This document shows, piece after piece, positions 8,201 to 16,263 of a stretch of 64,000 bases of DNA (its first letter is position 1; every line of letters begins with the position of its first letter). The position numbers and the translations under genes were made by a program. Source of the stretch: JAIOTH01 sp964486685 (lineage in GTDB: Bacteria > Patescibacteriota > Patescibacteriia > UBA1558 > S5-K13); the NCBI GenBank assembly GCA_964486685.1, contig CAZAOE010000001.1, forward strand, positions 42,597-106,596, read 5' to 3'. The notes under the pieces were generated by a model. The model saw only the letters and a program-made list of their open reading frames with translations. It had not been told where the DNA came from and searched no databases.

Positions 8201-11098
8201 TTATTGGGTCGAATGTTTGGCCAGTTTATTGATTTATTTAAAGGAACCAGTGTTTATGCCCAAGAAAATAACAATGATATTATTGGTTTGAGAATATATC
8301 AGAACTTAAAACATTTATCACCTTTAGATTGGTATTATGAGTCAGCGCCAGTAATTAAGGGAAATCCTCAACCAATAAAAGTTGGTTCTTATAATGGTTT
8401 GCAAGATGGCCGGACAGTTTATGTGAATGTGGGTGAATTAGGTAATGATGGTAATTTATATACTAATATGTTATTAATATCTCATTCTCAGGATGTCAGT
8501 CCAGCTACTATTAATATATTTAATCAATTAATTGATAATTGGGATTTTAATATTAATATAGACGACTTAGACCAAAGAAATGAATTGGTAGATGATGTAC
8601 AAAGATGGCAAGATATAAGAAGTATTGAGAAAAAATTAAATGATTATGCTGATGGAAATAAATTTTGTGCTTATGTAACTGATCCATTAGGGGCTTCCTG
8701 TCCATCAGGTTATCATCATTTTGATATAAATGGTGATGGAGTGATTGATGATGAAGAATGTTATGATGTTTCTTCAAATGTAACTTGTAGATGGGATTCT
8801 GATTGTGAAAAGCATGAAATGGGTTTTCAGAAATGTGTGGGTGTATATCCAGAATTAAATGATGGTAGTTTTTTACAAGGTATTTCAACATCTAAATGGC
8901 CTTCTTGGGCATCTACTTTAGGTAATGATTTGGGTTCTGTTTTGCCCCATGATCCTATAAATGAATTTAATAGTTGTCCGACAGATTATGATGAACAAAC
9001 TTGCTGGCATTCTGTTAATGAAGAGTTTTATTGTGCTTTTGGTTCACAAATTTACTATTATAGGGCTGATGGTAAAGAAGATTTAGATAATAGAGCTTTG
9101 GGTTTTGATTTATTTTCTGAATTTAATTCTCAAGAAAATTGGAATGGCCCATCATCATCATTAACAAATCATGCTTTAGATTTATATAATACTATTAAAA
9201 TTGATAATCAAGATGTTTGTGATGATGGAGAAATTGGTATCTTATGTGGTAATGGAAGTTTGGATACTGGCGAACAATGCGATTATAGTAGTGCTAATAA
9301 CACTTTAACATTATGTTCTGGTGGTTATAATGAAAGAACAGTTGGCTGTGATAGTAATTGTCAATGGCCTGATTATGTAGAATCCTATCAATGTTTAAGC
9401 TGTGGTGATGGATTGTTTAGCCCTCTTTATGAAGAATGTGAAATCGGATGGGGCGATATGATTTGTGCAGATGGCTGGAATCCACAACCCGTAAATTGTG
9501 TTGCTTGTGAATGGGACTCAGCAGTGGATCCTTGTGAATATTGTGGTGATAATATTTGTCAAAATGGTACTAATAGTACTAATGATTATGGGGAAAATTA
9601 TTCTACATGCATACAAGATTGTCATTGTCAGATTGGAGCTGATATTGGTATTTGTCAACCAGCGTATGGTGAAAATAGTGAAGTCACTAGTCTGGGATAT
9701 TGCGATGATTGTTCTTGTGGAGATGGAGTAGTTGATTCTACAGAGGATTGTGATGATATGATTAGTATTGGTGAAGTTTGTGAAATTGATGATTATGCCG
9801 GGCATATAGATTGTATAGGTTGTGCTTGGGATGGTTGTTTAGCAGACGGAGAATGTGGGGATAATGTTGTTGATGGAAATGAACTTTGTGAAATTGGAGA
9901 AATAACTATTTGTAAGGAAGAGACAACTGGATATTTTGGTGAGAAGGCATGTCTAGCGGGTTGTTTAGCTTGGGGAAATTGTGTGGCTACAGAATGGTGT
10001 GGAGATGATATTATAAATGGCCCTGAAGGCCTTGAAGAATGTGATGATGGAATGCATTGTGAGAATGGAGATTCTTGTTTTGACAATTCTGTATGTAATG
10101 GTATTGGTGATGGACTTTGCAAGCCTCGGAATAATGATGGCTGTGATGCAAATTGCAAGATTGAACCTGTTTGCGGTGATGGTGTTAAAGAAGGAGCAGA
10201 ACAATGTGATGATGGAAATACTAATGATTGTGATGGATGTAAAGGAGATTGTTTAAGAGTTGATAATGTTTGTGGTGATACAAATCTAGAATGCGAGGAA
10301 GTTTGCGATGATGGAAATACAAAAACTGAACGATGTGGAGATGGAGAAAAAAATGATGGTGATTTTTGTAATGCTAATTGTACAGAGGGGTTTACTTTAA
10401 ATGAACAATGTGATGATGAAGTTATGGGCCCAGATGATGATACTTATCATATTGAAGATTCAGGCGATGATGATGGAGCTTGTGTAATTGATTATATGCA
10501 TTCATATTATTCATGTAAGAACAACGTATGTGGAGATGGATATTTAGATTTAAGCTCTGAAGAATGTGATTTTGGAGAGTATCCTGCTCCTAATGATGGA
10601 TGTAATGACAGTAGTTGCGAGATTGAACCTGTTTGTGGAGATGGCGTTCCTGGGCTAGGCGAACAATGTGATGATGGAGATGATCAAGATACAGTTTATA
10701 CACTTGATCCTAATAATAATGATGGAGTTTGTGTAATTGATTACACAAATTGGAATATTTCTTGTAAAATCAATATATGTGGTGATGGATATTTAAATCA
10801 AGTTTTTGAGAAGTGTGATGATGGAAATAGAATTTTTGGTGATGGCTGTGATGCAGATTGTGATATTGAGCCCTGTAATGATTTAAATATAAATAATTGG
10901 GGCGCTTTTTTCTATGCGTCCAATAGTAGTGTTTGTGAGAATTTACAAAATTGTCATTGTGTGTGGTGGGGTGAATGTTGTTGTGATTGTTTAAATAGTG
11001 GTGGGTGTAATCCCGCATTTTCTTGTAGTTGTACTGGTATTAATTGTGAGCCACCAACTTGGACTCCTAATCAATATTGTGTTTGTACTGAAAATTAA
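2282..11098 (+). CDS. Giant cysteine-rich surface protein with T4SS-pilin leader (2938 aa)
   Basis: The N-terminus repeats the architecture of the preceding gene: signal peptide (cleavage near 'SSA|QILVPQ'), two hydrophobic helices and a polyglycine linker up to about residue 127. Big_5 Ig-like domains follow (about 160-400 and again near 990, 1250 and 1600). TIG/IPT-like domains lie near 410, 515, 730 and 835. A disulfide-rich 'C...CCW...C' repeat occurs about six times between 1190 and 1860. A long tail (about 2310-2870) carries repeats of the CGDG...E.CDDGN type known as DUF4215 or myxococcal cysteine-rich repeats. The last 50 residues are again very cysteine-rich. An extracellular adhesin or stalk stabilised by disulfides is inferred. 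The open frame has no interruption across 8.8 kb. Confidence 0.85.
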   Translation: MLKKRKNLFLIFILFIVIGFVLPNISSAQILVPQVDNLSTGSIEEIAGTVIQLVLGLLGLIALVIVLYAGFMWMTSGGNEEKISKAKKILSAGVIGLIIILASYAITSFILQAAQGGGGGGGGGGQGCTPNECTGCYRCDLDGNSHYDETCPTCGSGGETYNFSVITNSPQGENISLCSLIQVKFNNIVDETTVNSQNFGLYDCGANSCAGNLINNLTPDGQFIIEEDIIQFILGEDYEQKHYYAVNIIHDGIADEDGEALLVDYYWEFKTGNETDTEPPTVISVFPKDDQEDVCLTSYITAEFSEDMDMLSLRNASSFYLYEDIDTLSDIDFFHQVYNDSLILYPNSNYEAVEDYFPLLNGSIIKDTCGNYLDGDGDGTHQDSDIDNYPSEGPSEEWNFITGDNLYCTPEITGVENNQTYYDATENLIISGHYLGNNPVLIFDNSIVVNQTSNLCMGNEYWYDGACVIWAWTEEEIKVAIPVTGGDNNGVRAGENLVEVQTDEGNVSANFDLLSPRINALYPDQGGVGQFISIWGINFKEDENINLSASEVYFRFNQDEYIEADLPCGQDAWEDEQIIISAPNNLNINNVYAVQIKKVYDDGTERWSNLADFYFNDEEAGPGLCSIDKDELFFEDEFNLNGIKLGDDIFYNREVILGDDYSSIQADVLEWTGNDGDGHNTDVEAITPLMGSATGVGVRVMVEETAGEQRFSNYLNVEILADESTNFYINYTSPTSTPIGGYVTIYGSGFGNSQDDKMVKFNIGGDDWTDGDFDFPDECSTAFWSDEQVIVKVPETFNGFGFPFSSKIKIIDSANYLETNAVNFEVNNEGLAPCICSVNPEFGTKENEIEIAGEYFEDPDDVDNFYFNTIFDNSGNFISGDYADFIIDSDELMFVTVTSTQTGLISARNINGYGNTWNFEYIEAGADITGVWDFYGWNFTTCADCENPRVSRKICNSNNGISFPSPEPGSTDVPQDTKQVYAAFEYPSSMALQMDTNTLITNNINVYKCASGENPGDCNARVSIDNITATPIFLLFKTVNSLEADYWYKIELNTDITDNEGSSLIPNNSDNNAYEWYFHINKEGGQCEPEQLSIVPENYSLAYLTPKSILYKGFLIDDGCYICNDSGYNYVWDKDDPNGLVNFSSRSGVSSEISVHLNQNYKIGDLQISATSTDAGGNGQELFDKTNLYITANCALFNDDWSSCIDNNAHQGFACCWDDISSQCVNDGSPICMRPFVKEIACQPTITLGSPSPVASSTDVVSNALIYMEFAKSGTSTVDMDLNTYTDNLEIYNCTDVNGSFADDICGNNLYNNLSFNYDAIQSSNSVVLYNHNNFILNTWYKLIATENIQDKYGSSLQPKEWHFKVGAGLCDPTNLEVSPSNWTLEIDESKKYTTYCYDEQCNVCLNNYTYEWEVANPSIAELNPDPGTNSSATSTGKAIGFTQITATTTINGEEISDFGDLTVTASIDNCSNYGSITPCNNSGSCCWDGSDCLTGVGNPACDDEESCNDYGDETACNDSHGSDHPSLNCCWALDGYCTSNLSVCEIFYNCSQFKEALDCEHSINNCCWGEDGECYGDGSPMCSNFKVIENYPEDASTEVCPNTLIRAIFNKVLDADSLAGNVNLYVEEGVGNWSSVTTTLNLYNNFAGQAVLKIIPEFLLDKNADYKVELTDGADGIKSTYGNVLNCSNGKCSWIFATANTVCELNYIEIIDPIDKYYLFTQPNEDKNFIAEGRDINGNTIVSMAGYDWSWYWESLDEDLVDLGGPYSDNVTATAENANGNTIVRVSALPIPSELRCSQIVNQIQCEGDSCCWFNGACMADFTECQNTCSVLTTEDDCLINDNCIWQDNMCHFENKWDYDNKDGYKSGLVYPDEAEVELFMCENIWPNVGSFEDDEYHFRLKYCRDGGLGYLATTQAEGLITTNGDGNELLREYIFKYNNPVALELEDMKDEKTILAQVGFLELFDSRLSWKLLGRMFGQFIDLFKGTSVYAQENNNDIIGLRIYQNLKHLSPLDWYYESAPVIKGNPQPIKVGSYNGLQDGRTVYVNVGELGNDGNLYTNMLLISHSQDVSPATINIFNQLIDNWDFNINIDDLDQRNELVDDVQRWQDIRSIEKKLNDYADGNKFCAYVTDPLGASCPSGYHHFDINGDGVIDDEECYDVSSNVTCRWDSDCEKHEMGFQKCVGVYPELNDGSFLQGISTSKWPSWASTLGNDLGSVLPHDPINEFNSCPTDYDEQTCWHSVNEEFYCAFGSQIYYYRADGKEDLDNRALGFDLFSEFNSQENWNGPSSSLTNHALDLYNTIKIDNQDVCDDGEIGILCGNGSLDTGEQCDYSSANNTLTLCSGGYNERTVGCDSNCQWPDYVESYQCLSCGDGLFSPLYEECEIGWGDMICADGWNPQPVNCVACEWDSAVDPCEYCGDNICQNGTNSTNDYGENYSTCIQDCHCQIGADIGICQPAYGENSEVTSLGYCDDCSCGDGVVDSTEDCDDMISIGEVCEIDDYAGHIDCIGCAWDGCLADGECGDNVVDGNELCEIGEITICKEETTGYFGEKACLAGCLAWGNCVATEWCGDDIINGPEGLEECDDGMHCENGDSCFDNSVCNGIGDGLCKPRNNDGCDANCKIEPVCGDGVKEGAEQCDDGNTNDCDGCKGDCLRVDNVCGDTNLECEEVCDDGNTKTERCGDGEKNDGDFCNANCTEGFTLNEQCDDEVMGPDDDTYHIEDSGDDDGACVIDYMHSYYSCKNNVCGDGYLDLSSEECDFGEYPAPNDGCNDSSCEIEPVCGDGVPGLGEQCDDGDDQDTVYTLDPNNNDGVCVIDYTNWNISCKINICGDGYLNQVFEKCDDGNRIFGDGCDADCDIEPCNDLNINNWGAFFYASNSSVCENLQNCHCVWWGECCCDCLNSGGCNPAFSCSCTGINCEPPTWTPNQYCVCTEN

Positions 11099-11201
11099 TA
11101 AGAATGAAATAATTTTGGTTTGAAAATAAAATTATAAAGAATAATAGTGTTTATAATGATTAATTAAAATTAATGAAATAAATTGTTTTTTATATTATTA
11201 A

Positions 11202-11268
11202 TTTATCCCCACACTTATTTCTAAGTCGTGGGGATTTATCCCCACTACCTTTTCAAGGTGTGAGGATA
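11202..11268. repeat. Double palindrome of the CCCCAC family
   Basis: Two adjacent inverted repeats share arms: ATCCCCACACTTA (11205-11217) with TAAGTCGTGGGGAT (11222-11235), and ATCCCCACTACCTTTT (from 11238) with AAGGTGTGAGGAT (to 11267). The second sits just ahead of a TATAAT box (11274-11279) for the next gene. It could act as a terminator for the giant gene, but it matches the dispersed palindrome family. Confidence 0.6.
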
Positions 11269-11302
11269 TATGTTATAATAAAATCACTAATAAGTGATTT
11301 TT

Positions 11303-12520
11303 ATGTTTGAAGATTTAGAGCCAGAAAAGGATTTTTCACAAAATAAATTGAACAATAAATTAGTTCAACCGGAAAATGAAAATATCGGCGATTTTTCACA
11401 TTCTCAAAAAAATAAGTCCTATCAAGAGAAATTAAAAGATACTCAATTTTCTGAAAATAAAAAAAATACTGAAGATATTTTTGCAGACACAGAAGGAAGT
11501 ACTGCTGCTCAAAAAAATGTCAAACTTCCTAATGTTTTACCTTCTAAAGAAGGTCTTTCCCCAGTCCAGCCCTTAAAAGATTATCAGGAATTAATTACTG
11601 CTGGAGACAGTATTCAAGGAGATAAAATAAAGCCCCATTATTTTATTTTGGGTTTGATTATTATTTTAATTTTTTTAGGTAGTTTTGGCGTTTGGGCCTA
11701 TCAAAAATTATTTACGGGTGAAAATAATACTGGAAATATAATTTTAAATACTGAGCCAGAAATTATAGATTTAGTAGAGCAAAAGGAGGAAAAAATAGTA
11801 GAAGAAGGTATTAGTGTCAATGAGCCAGCAATTCCCAATGATATTGATGGTGATGGTCTTAGTAATGAAGAAGAAGAGGCCCTAGGCACCAACCCTAAAG
11901 ACGCAGATACAGATGGTGATGGATTATCTGACCGAGAAGAAGTCAAAATTTATCATACAGAAGCGCTAGAGTGGGATACAGATGGAGACTCTTATTCTGA
12001 CGGAGAAGAAGTAGCAGCGGGCTATGATCCTTTGGGCCCAGGAAGATTATTTGATTTTAGTTTGATTACCGGTGATAATTCCGCCAAAGAAAAAATTAAA
12101 TCTCTAATCTATCCAGAAATAGATATATCAGAATGGAATAATTTTAATAGTGAAAAGTTTAATTTTTCTTTTAAATATCCAAATACTTGGGAAATTCAGG
12201 AAAAAGATAATAAAGTTATTATTAATAAAGATGGTTCTAATTTTATTGAGATTGAATTAAGAGAAAATAAATTAGAGTTAGATTTAGTTGATTGGATTGT
12301 TACCCAAAATGATTATCCAGATTTTATACAAGACCAAATATATGTTCATGAAAAACTCTCTCTTTTAGTTAATAGTAATGATCCGGATTGGTTGGCCCAG
12401 AGCTCTATATTTATCGGGGTTGGGGACAGAGTTTACAATTATAATCTTTTTTCTGACGATGGTTCTGAGGAAAATTTTAATATATTTCAGGCCCTAATAT
12501 TATCAACAAATTTTAAATAA
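11303..12520 (+). CDS. Anchored TSP3-repeat protein with PsbP-like C-terminal domain (405 aa)
   Basis: I chose the ATG at 11303 ('MFEDLEPE') over the in-frame GTG at 11294, because a gene at 39147 begins with the same 'MFEDL'. About 110 hydrophilic residues precede one membrane helix (about 113-134, 'ILGLIIILIFLGSFGVWAY'), suggesting a cytoplasmic N-terminus. Acidic calcium-binding loops of thrombospondin type 3 form (DIDGDGLSNEEE, DTDGDGLSDREE, DTDGDSYSDGEE) lie at about 177-250 and end in 'GYDPLGP'. The C-terminal 130 residues resemble a PsbP-like fold ('FSFKYPNTWEI'). Function is unknown; an envelope protein with a calcium-stiffened spacer is inferred. The next gene starts one base after its stop codon. 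Confidence 0.75.
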   Translation: MFEDLEPEKDFSQNKLNNKLVQPENENIGDFSHSQKNKSYQEKLKDTQFSENKKNTEDIFADTEGSTAAQKNVKLPNVLPSKEGLSPVQPLKDYQELITAGDSIQGDKIKPHYFILGLIIILIFLGSFGVWAYQKLFTGENNTGNIILNTEPEIIDLVEQKEEKIVEEGISVNEPAIPNDIDGDGLSNEEEEALGTNPKDADTDGDGLSDREEVKIYHTEALEWDTDGDSYSDGEEVAAGYDPLGPGRLFDFSLITGDNSAKEKIKSLIYPEIDISEWNNFNSEKFNFSFKYPNTWEIQEKDNKVIINKDGSNFIEIELRENKLELDLVDWIVTQNDYPDFIQDQIYVHEKLSLLVNSNDPDWLAQSSIFIGVGDRVYNYNLFSDDGSEENFNIFQALILSTNFK

Positions 12521-12521
12521 T

Positions 12522-14021
12522 ATGGATATTGAACAAAAAAATATTGAAAGCGAAGACATTTTTAAAAAAACCGATTTAGAGCCGGAAAATATTCAAGTTA
12601 ATAATTTAAATTCTCCCCAAAATCAATTCAATATACCCACTAAGACCCCAAATAATAATGGTTTAGAAAATAATAAAGTTATTTTTAAAGAAGCTGATGA
12701 AAAAGTATTTAATCAAGAAGAGGGGGCTTCGGAGGTTGAAGAGGGGGCTTCGGAGGTTAAAGATTCTAATATTCATAGCATGCCAGATAAATTTTTAAAA
12801 CCAGAAAAAGAAAATCAAGAAAAAAATTGGTTTTTGATAATTGGGATTGCTTTAGTTTTTGTGATTATTTTAGCGGTAGCTGGATTTGCCTTTTTTGTCT
12901 TAAGAGATAAGGATAATCCAGACGAGATATTAAATATTGAAAATAAAACAAACCAAAATGTCAATACAAACACTGATTCAGCTGATGAAAATGAGTTTAA
13001 TTTAGATACAGCAAGGGGTAGAGACGAGAAACGATTAAATGATATTTTGGACATTAAAAACGCCTTAAGTTTTTATTATCATGATCATACAGAATATCCG
13101 GCTAATTTATCATCTTTACTAGATAAATATTTGAAAGATTCTCCTAAAAATCCTCAACCCGGTGGCGAGGCCTATGATTATCAAAGACAAGAAGATGGTC
13201 AAAATTATATATTAGTTTTTAGTTTAGAATCTGGTGGCAATTTTGGAAATTTAGTTTTAGGAGAGGGTAAATATGAATTAACATCAATAGATGGAATTCA
13301 AATTTATTCAGAAGATGAAGAAGAAGATGAAAATGAAAATAATAATTTAGAAAATAACGAAAATAACGAAAATACAAATGTTAATAATACCAATACCAAC
13401 CAGGAGCTTATAATTCCGCCCAAGGGTCCAGATAGCGATAATGATGGTTTAACCAATGCCGAAGAAATTTTATTTGGAACAAAATTTGATTTACCAGATA
13501 GTGATTTTGATGGCTATATTGATGGTGAAGAGCTTCTTGCGCTTTATGACCCAAATACAGCTGACCAAAGATTGGCTAATAATATAGATTTAGTGCGAGT
13601 TTATAATAATGATATTTATAAATATTCAGTTTTATATCCAGCCAAATGGTTGGCCACAGAAAAAACTTCAGAATTTGATGAAACGACTTTTTATGATAAT
13701 GAGAATGGGGATTTTTTTAACATTCAAGTAGAAGAAAATCCTCAGGGCCTAAGTTTGCAAAAATGGTATTTATATTTTTCCCCAGGAGCCCAAATAGGAC
13801 ATTTAGAATATTTTCAAAATCCTAATGTTTCTGGATTAAAAACTAAAGATGGGTTTAATATTTATATTGCTAATGAGGATAAAATATATGTAATTTCTTA
13901 TATTTTAGTTGACATAGAAGAGTTAAATTATTTTAGAACTTTTGAAATGTTAGTCCAAAGTTTTAGATTTATAAATCAACAAGCAGGAGACGAAGAAGGT
14001 GGAGGAGACGAGGAAATATAA
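12522..14021 (+). CDS. Anchored protein with pilin-like, TSP3 and PsbP-like domains (499 aa)
   Basis: A hydrophilic N-tail of about 103 residues contains a tandem 'EEGASEVEEGASEV' made by a 21-base direct repeat (about 12718-12759). A single membrane helix follows (about 105-127). Residues about 160-245 ('RLNDILDIKNALSFYYHD', 'YPANLSSLL', 'NYILVFSLE') resemble the soluble part of type IV pilins/GspG, but with no N-terminal prepilin cleavage motif. An Asn-rich linker leads to two TSP3-like loops (about 299-346, 'DSDNDGLTNAEE', 'DSDFDGYIDGEE') and a C-terminal PsbP-like domain. It is probably co-transcribed with the preceding gene (1-base gap) and with ybeY. Function is unknown. Confidence 0.75.
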   Translation: MDIEQKNIESEDIFKKTDLEPENIQVNNLNSPQNQFNIPTKTPNNNGLENNKVIFKEADEKVFNQEEGASEVEEGASEVKDSNIHSMPDKFLKPEKENQEKNWFLIIGIALVFVIILAVAGFAFFVLRDKDNPDEILNIENKTNQNVNTNTDSADENEFNLDTARGRDEKRLNDILDIKNALSFYYHDHTEYPANLSSLLDKYLKDSPKNPQPGGEAYDYQRQEDGQNYILVFSLESGGNFGNLVLGEGKYELTSIDGIQIYSEDEEEDENENNNLENNENNENTNVNNTNTNQELIIPPKGPDSDNDGLTNAEEILFGTKFDLPDSDFDGYIDGEELLALYDPNTADQRLANNIDLVRVYNNDIYKYSVLYPAKWLATEKTSEFDETTFYDNENGDFFNIQVEENPQGLSLQKWYLYFSPGAQIGHLEYFQNPNVSGLKTKDGFNIYIANEDKIYVISYILVDIEELNYFRTFEMLVQSFRFINQQAGDEEGGGDEEI

Positions 14022-14022
14022 T

Positions 14023-14460
14023 ATGAAAGATAATTTAAATTTATTGGCCAATAAAAGAATTGAATTGGATTTTAATAAGATTAGAAAATGGTTAGAAAAA
14101 AAGATTAAGGCCTTGGAAAAATTAGAAAAAATTAAAGCAGAACAGATATCTATAGTTATTACTGATGATAAAAATATAAAATTTTTAAATCAGAAATATC
14201 GTCAACAAAATAAAATTACAGATGTTTTAAGTTTTGTTCAATCTGATATTAAAGAAGATTTAAAAACAACCTTGGATAATTTTTTAGGAGAAATATTTAT
14301 AAATTTTGAACAAGCCCAAAGACAGTCCGACAATCTTCAAGAAGAATTAATAAAATTATTAGTACATGGTTATTTGCACGCTCGAGGTTATTTGCACAAG
14401 ACAGAGAAACAAAGAAAAGATATGGATGGACGAGCTAAGGAAATTATTTTAAAGTTATGA
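14023..14460 (+). CDS. ybeY: YbeY endoribonuclease (rRNA maturation factor)
   Basis: Zinc-dependent RNase acting in 16S rRNA 3'-end maturation and ribosome quality control. The metal site H-x3-H-x5-H is present near residue 115 as 'HGYLHARGYLH'. The usual Asp before the third His is Leu here. The family segment 'ITDVLSFV' is also present. I chose the ATG at 14023 over the in-frame GTG at 13999, which would overlap the upstream gene; this gives 145 residues, the normal family size. The stop overlaps the start of dgkA (ATGA), so the two are translationally coupled. Confidence 0.92.
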   Translation: MKDNLNLLANKRIELDFNKIRKWLEKKIKALEKLEKIKAEQISIVITDDKNIKFLNQKYRQQNKITDVLSFVQSDIKEDLKTTLDNFLGEIFINFEQAQRQSDNLQEELIKLLVHGYLHARGYLHKTEKQRKDMDGRAKEIILKL

Positions 14461-14831
14461 GTTTTTTTAATATTAAAAAATTTGTGGGAAGCATAAAATT
14501 TGCTTTTCGAGGATTGAAATCTGTTTGTAAAACAGAACAGAATTTTAGATTTCAGGTAGCAATTTCTATTCTAGTAATAATTTTAATGTTTGCTTTTCAG
14601 GTTAGTAAAAAAGAGTCCGTGGTTTTAATTTTAATGATTGCCTTTGTTTTAGTAATGGAGTTGATTAATTCTGTTTTTGAAAAAATGGCTGATATGATGC
14701 AACCTCGAGTTCATATTTATGCAGAATTAATAAAGAATATTATGTCGGGAGTCGTTCTTATTTCCGCCCTAGCTTCTTTGATTATTGGTTTAATGATTTT
14801 TATTCCTTATTTTGAAAAATTATTCGTTTAA
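14457..14831 (+). CDS. dgkA: Diacylglycerol kinase / undecaprenol kinase, DgkA family
   Basis: A 124-residue membrane protein with an N-terminal amphipathic segment and three membrane helices. The family motif is recognisable as 'MELINSVFEKMADMM' followed by 'HIYAELIKNIMSGVVL'. In most relatives the latter reads K-D-x-A-A-G-A-V, so the active-site helix is divergent. In Gram-positive-type bacteria this family phosphorylates undecaprenol for cell-wall lipid recycling; I infer that role. The start overlaps the ybeY stop by four bases. Confidence 0.85.
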   Translation: MSFFNIKKFVGSIKFAFRGLKSVCKTEQNFRFQVAISILVIILMFAFQVSKKESVVLILMIAFVLVMELINSVFEKMADMMQPRVHIYAELIKNIMSGVVLISALASLIIGLMIFIPYFEKLFV

Positions 14832-14909
14832 GAAAGTAAAAAATCAAGGAATTAAGAAAGTAATTTGATTTTTTGTTCAATTGATTTATTGATTATTTGA
14901 GCCAATGGT

Positions 14910-14938
14910 TTAACAATTAATTTTATTTAATATATAAT
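14910..14938 (+). promoter_or_regulatory. Sigma-70-type promoter for ftsA
   Basis: TTAACA (14910-14915) and TATAAT (14933-14938) are separated by 17 bases, one mismatch from full consensus. Transcription would start near 14945, about 24 bases before the ftsA ATG. It is the best-formed promoter I see in the window. Confidence 0.65.
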
Positions 14939-14968
14939 TAATATAACAAATAAATATTATTTAAAAAT

Positions 14969-16210
14969 ATGAGCAGAACTAATATTATAACAGGTTTAGA
15001 TGTAGGTTCTAATAAGATTAGAGTTGTTGTCGGCCAATATGGCGGAGAGCAAAATGCTTTGCAGATAATTGGTGCTACGGAAAGTGAGTCCCACGGTATT
15101 ATTAATGGTAATATTGTGAGCATAGAAGATGTGGTAAGTTCTATATCTATTGCTTTAGAAAAAATAGAAAAAATTATAGGTCTGCCTATTAATAAAGCCG
15201 GTGTAGGAATATCAGGTTCAAAAATAAAATCCATTATTAGCCAGGGCGTGGTGGCTGTGGCTAAGGCCGACGGAGAAATTAAGGATGAAGACATAACGAG
15301 AGTAATTGAAGCCGCAGAGGCAGTGTCTACTCCGCCAAATTATGAAATTTTACACACCGCCCCTAGAAATTATAAAGTAGATAATCAAGAGGACATTAAA
15401 GATCCCATAGGAATGAATGGGGTAAGATTAGAAGTTAATGTTCAAATTATAATGGTTTTGAGTTCGCAAATAAAAACAATTACTAAATGTATTTATAGAA
15501 CGGGTGTGGAAGTAAAGGATCTTGTTTTTTCAATTTTAGCAGATGCTGAGTCGGTTTTAAACAAAGAACAAAAAGAATTAGGATGTGTGCTTGTCAATAT
15601 TGGTGCCTCTACTACCGATGTAGCCATTTATGAAGAGGGAGATTTAATGCACGCAGCTGTTTTGCCAATTGGCAGCTCACATATTACTAATGATTTAGCT
15701 ATTGGTTTAAGAACATCTATAAAAGTGGCTGAACAAGTTAAGATAGAATATGCAACTTGTCTGCCGGAAATGATTAGAAAAAGAGAAGAGATTAATTTAA
15801 ATACCATAGACCCCACGGAAGATAGAAAGGTTCTTGTTTCTAAATTAGAAATTGCCAAAATAACCCAAGCTAGAGTAGAAGAGATATTTGAATTAGTAGC
15901 CGAGGAATTAAAGGCCGTTGATAGATTTGGAATGTTACCGGCGGGAGTTATTTTAACTGGTGGGGGCTCTAAATTAAATGGTTTAGTTGAGCATGTTAAA
16001 AATCAATTAGAGTTGCCTGTTTTTTTAGCCAAACCAATTAAAATAAATTCTATTGTAGATAAAGTTTATGATTTGTCTTATAGTAATGCTTTGGGTTTGG
16101 TTTTATGGCAATATCATAAACAGGGCAAGTGGCCAGGTCGAAAATCAGATCAGGGCATATTTTCTACAATTATTGATTGGATAAAATCATTAATTCCTAG
16201 CAGACATTAA
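14969..16210 (+). CDS. ftsA: Cell division protein FtsA
   Basis: Actin-fold ATPase that tethers FtsZ filaments to the membrane and recruits the divisome. The phosphate-1 loop 'GLDVGSNKIRVVVG' (about 9-22), the phosphate-2 region 'LVNIGASTTDVAIY' and the adenosine motif 'GVILTGGGSKLNG' are all present. The last residues 'STIIDWIKSLIPSRH' form the amphipathic membrane-targeting helix. At 413 residues it is of normal size. It precedes ftsZ with a 53-base gap, the conserved order. Confidence 0.95.
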   Translation: MSRTNIITGLDVGSNKIRVVVGQYGGEQNALQIIGATESESHGIINGNIVSIEDVVSSISIALEKIEKIIGLPINKAGVGISGSKIKSIISQGVVAVAKADGEIKDEDITRVIEAAEAVSTPPNYEILHTAPRNYKVDNQEDIKDPIGMNGVRLEVNVQIIMVLSSQIKTITKCIYRTGVEVKDLVFSILADAESVLNKEQKELGCVLVNIGASTTDVAIYEEGDLMHAAVLPIGSSHITNDLAIGLRTSIKVAEQVKIEYATCLPEMIRKREEINLNTIDPTEDRKVLVSKLEIAKITQARVEEIFELVAEELKAVDRFGMLPAGVILTGGGSKLNGLVEHVKNQLELPVFLAKPIKINSIVDKVYDLSYSNALGLVLWQYHKQGKWPGRKSDQGIFSTIIDWIKSLIPSRH

Positions 16211-16263
16211 TTTTAAAAATTATAAGATAATTTGATTTTTAATAAATTAAATAATTAAATAAG

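Noticed and set aside
9793..10204. Minus-strand open frames of 79-121 codons inside the giant gene
   Set aside because: Mirror images of the cysteine-rich repeat codons; the plus-strand frame is clearly the real one.
11294..11302. GTG start three codons upstream for the 405-residue protein
   Set aside because: The ATG at 11303 gives the same MFEDL N-terminus as a relative at 39147 and keeps a normal distance from the TATAAT box.
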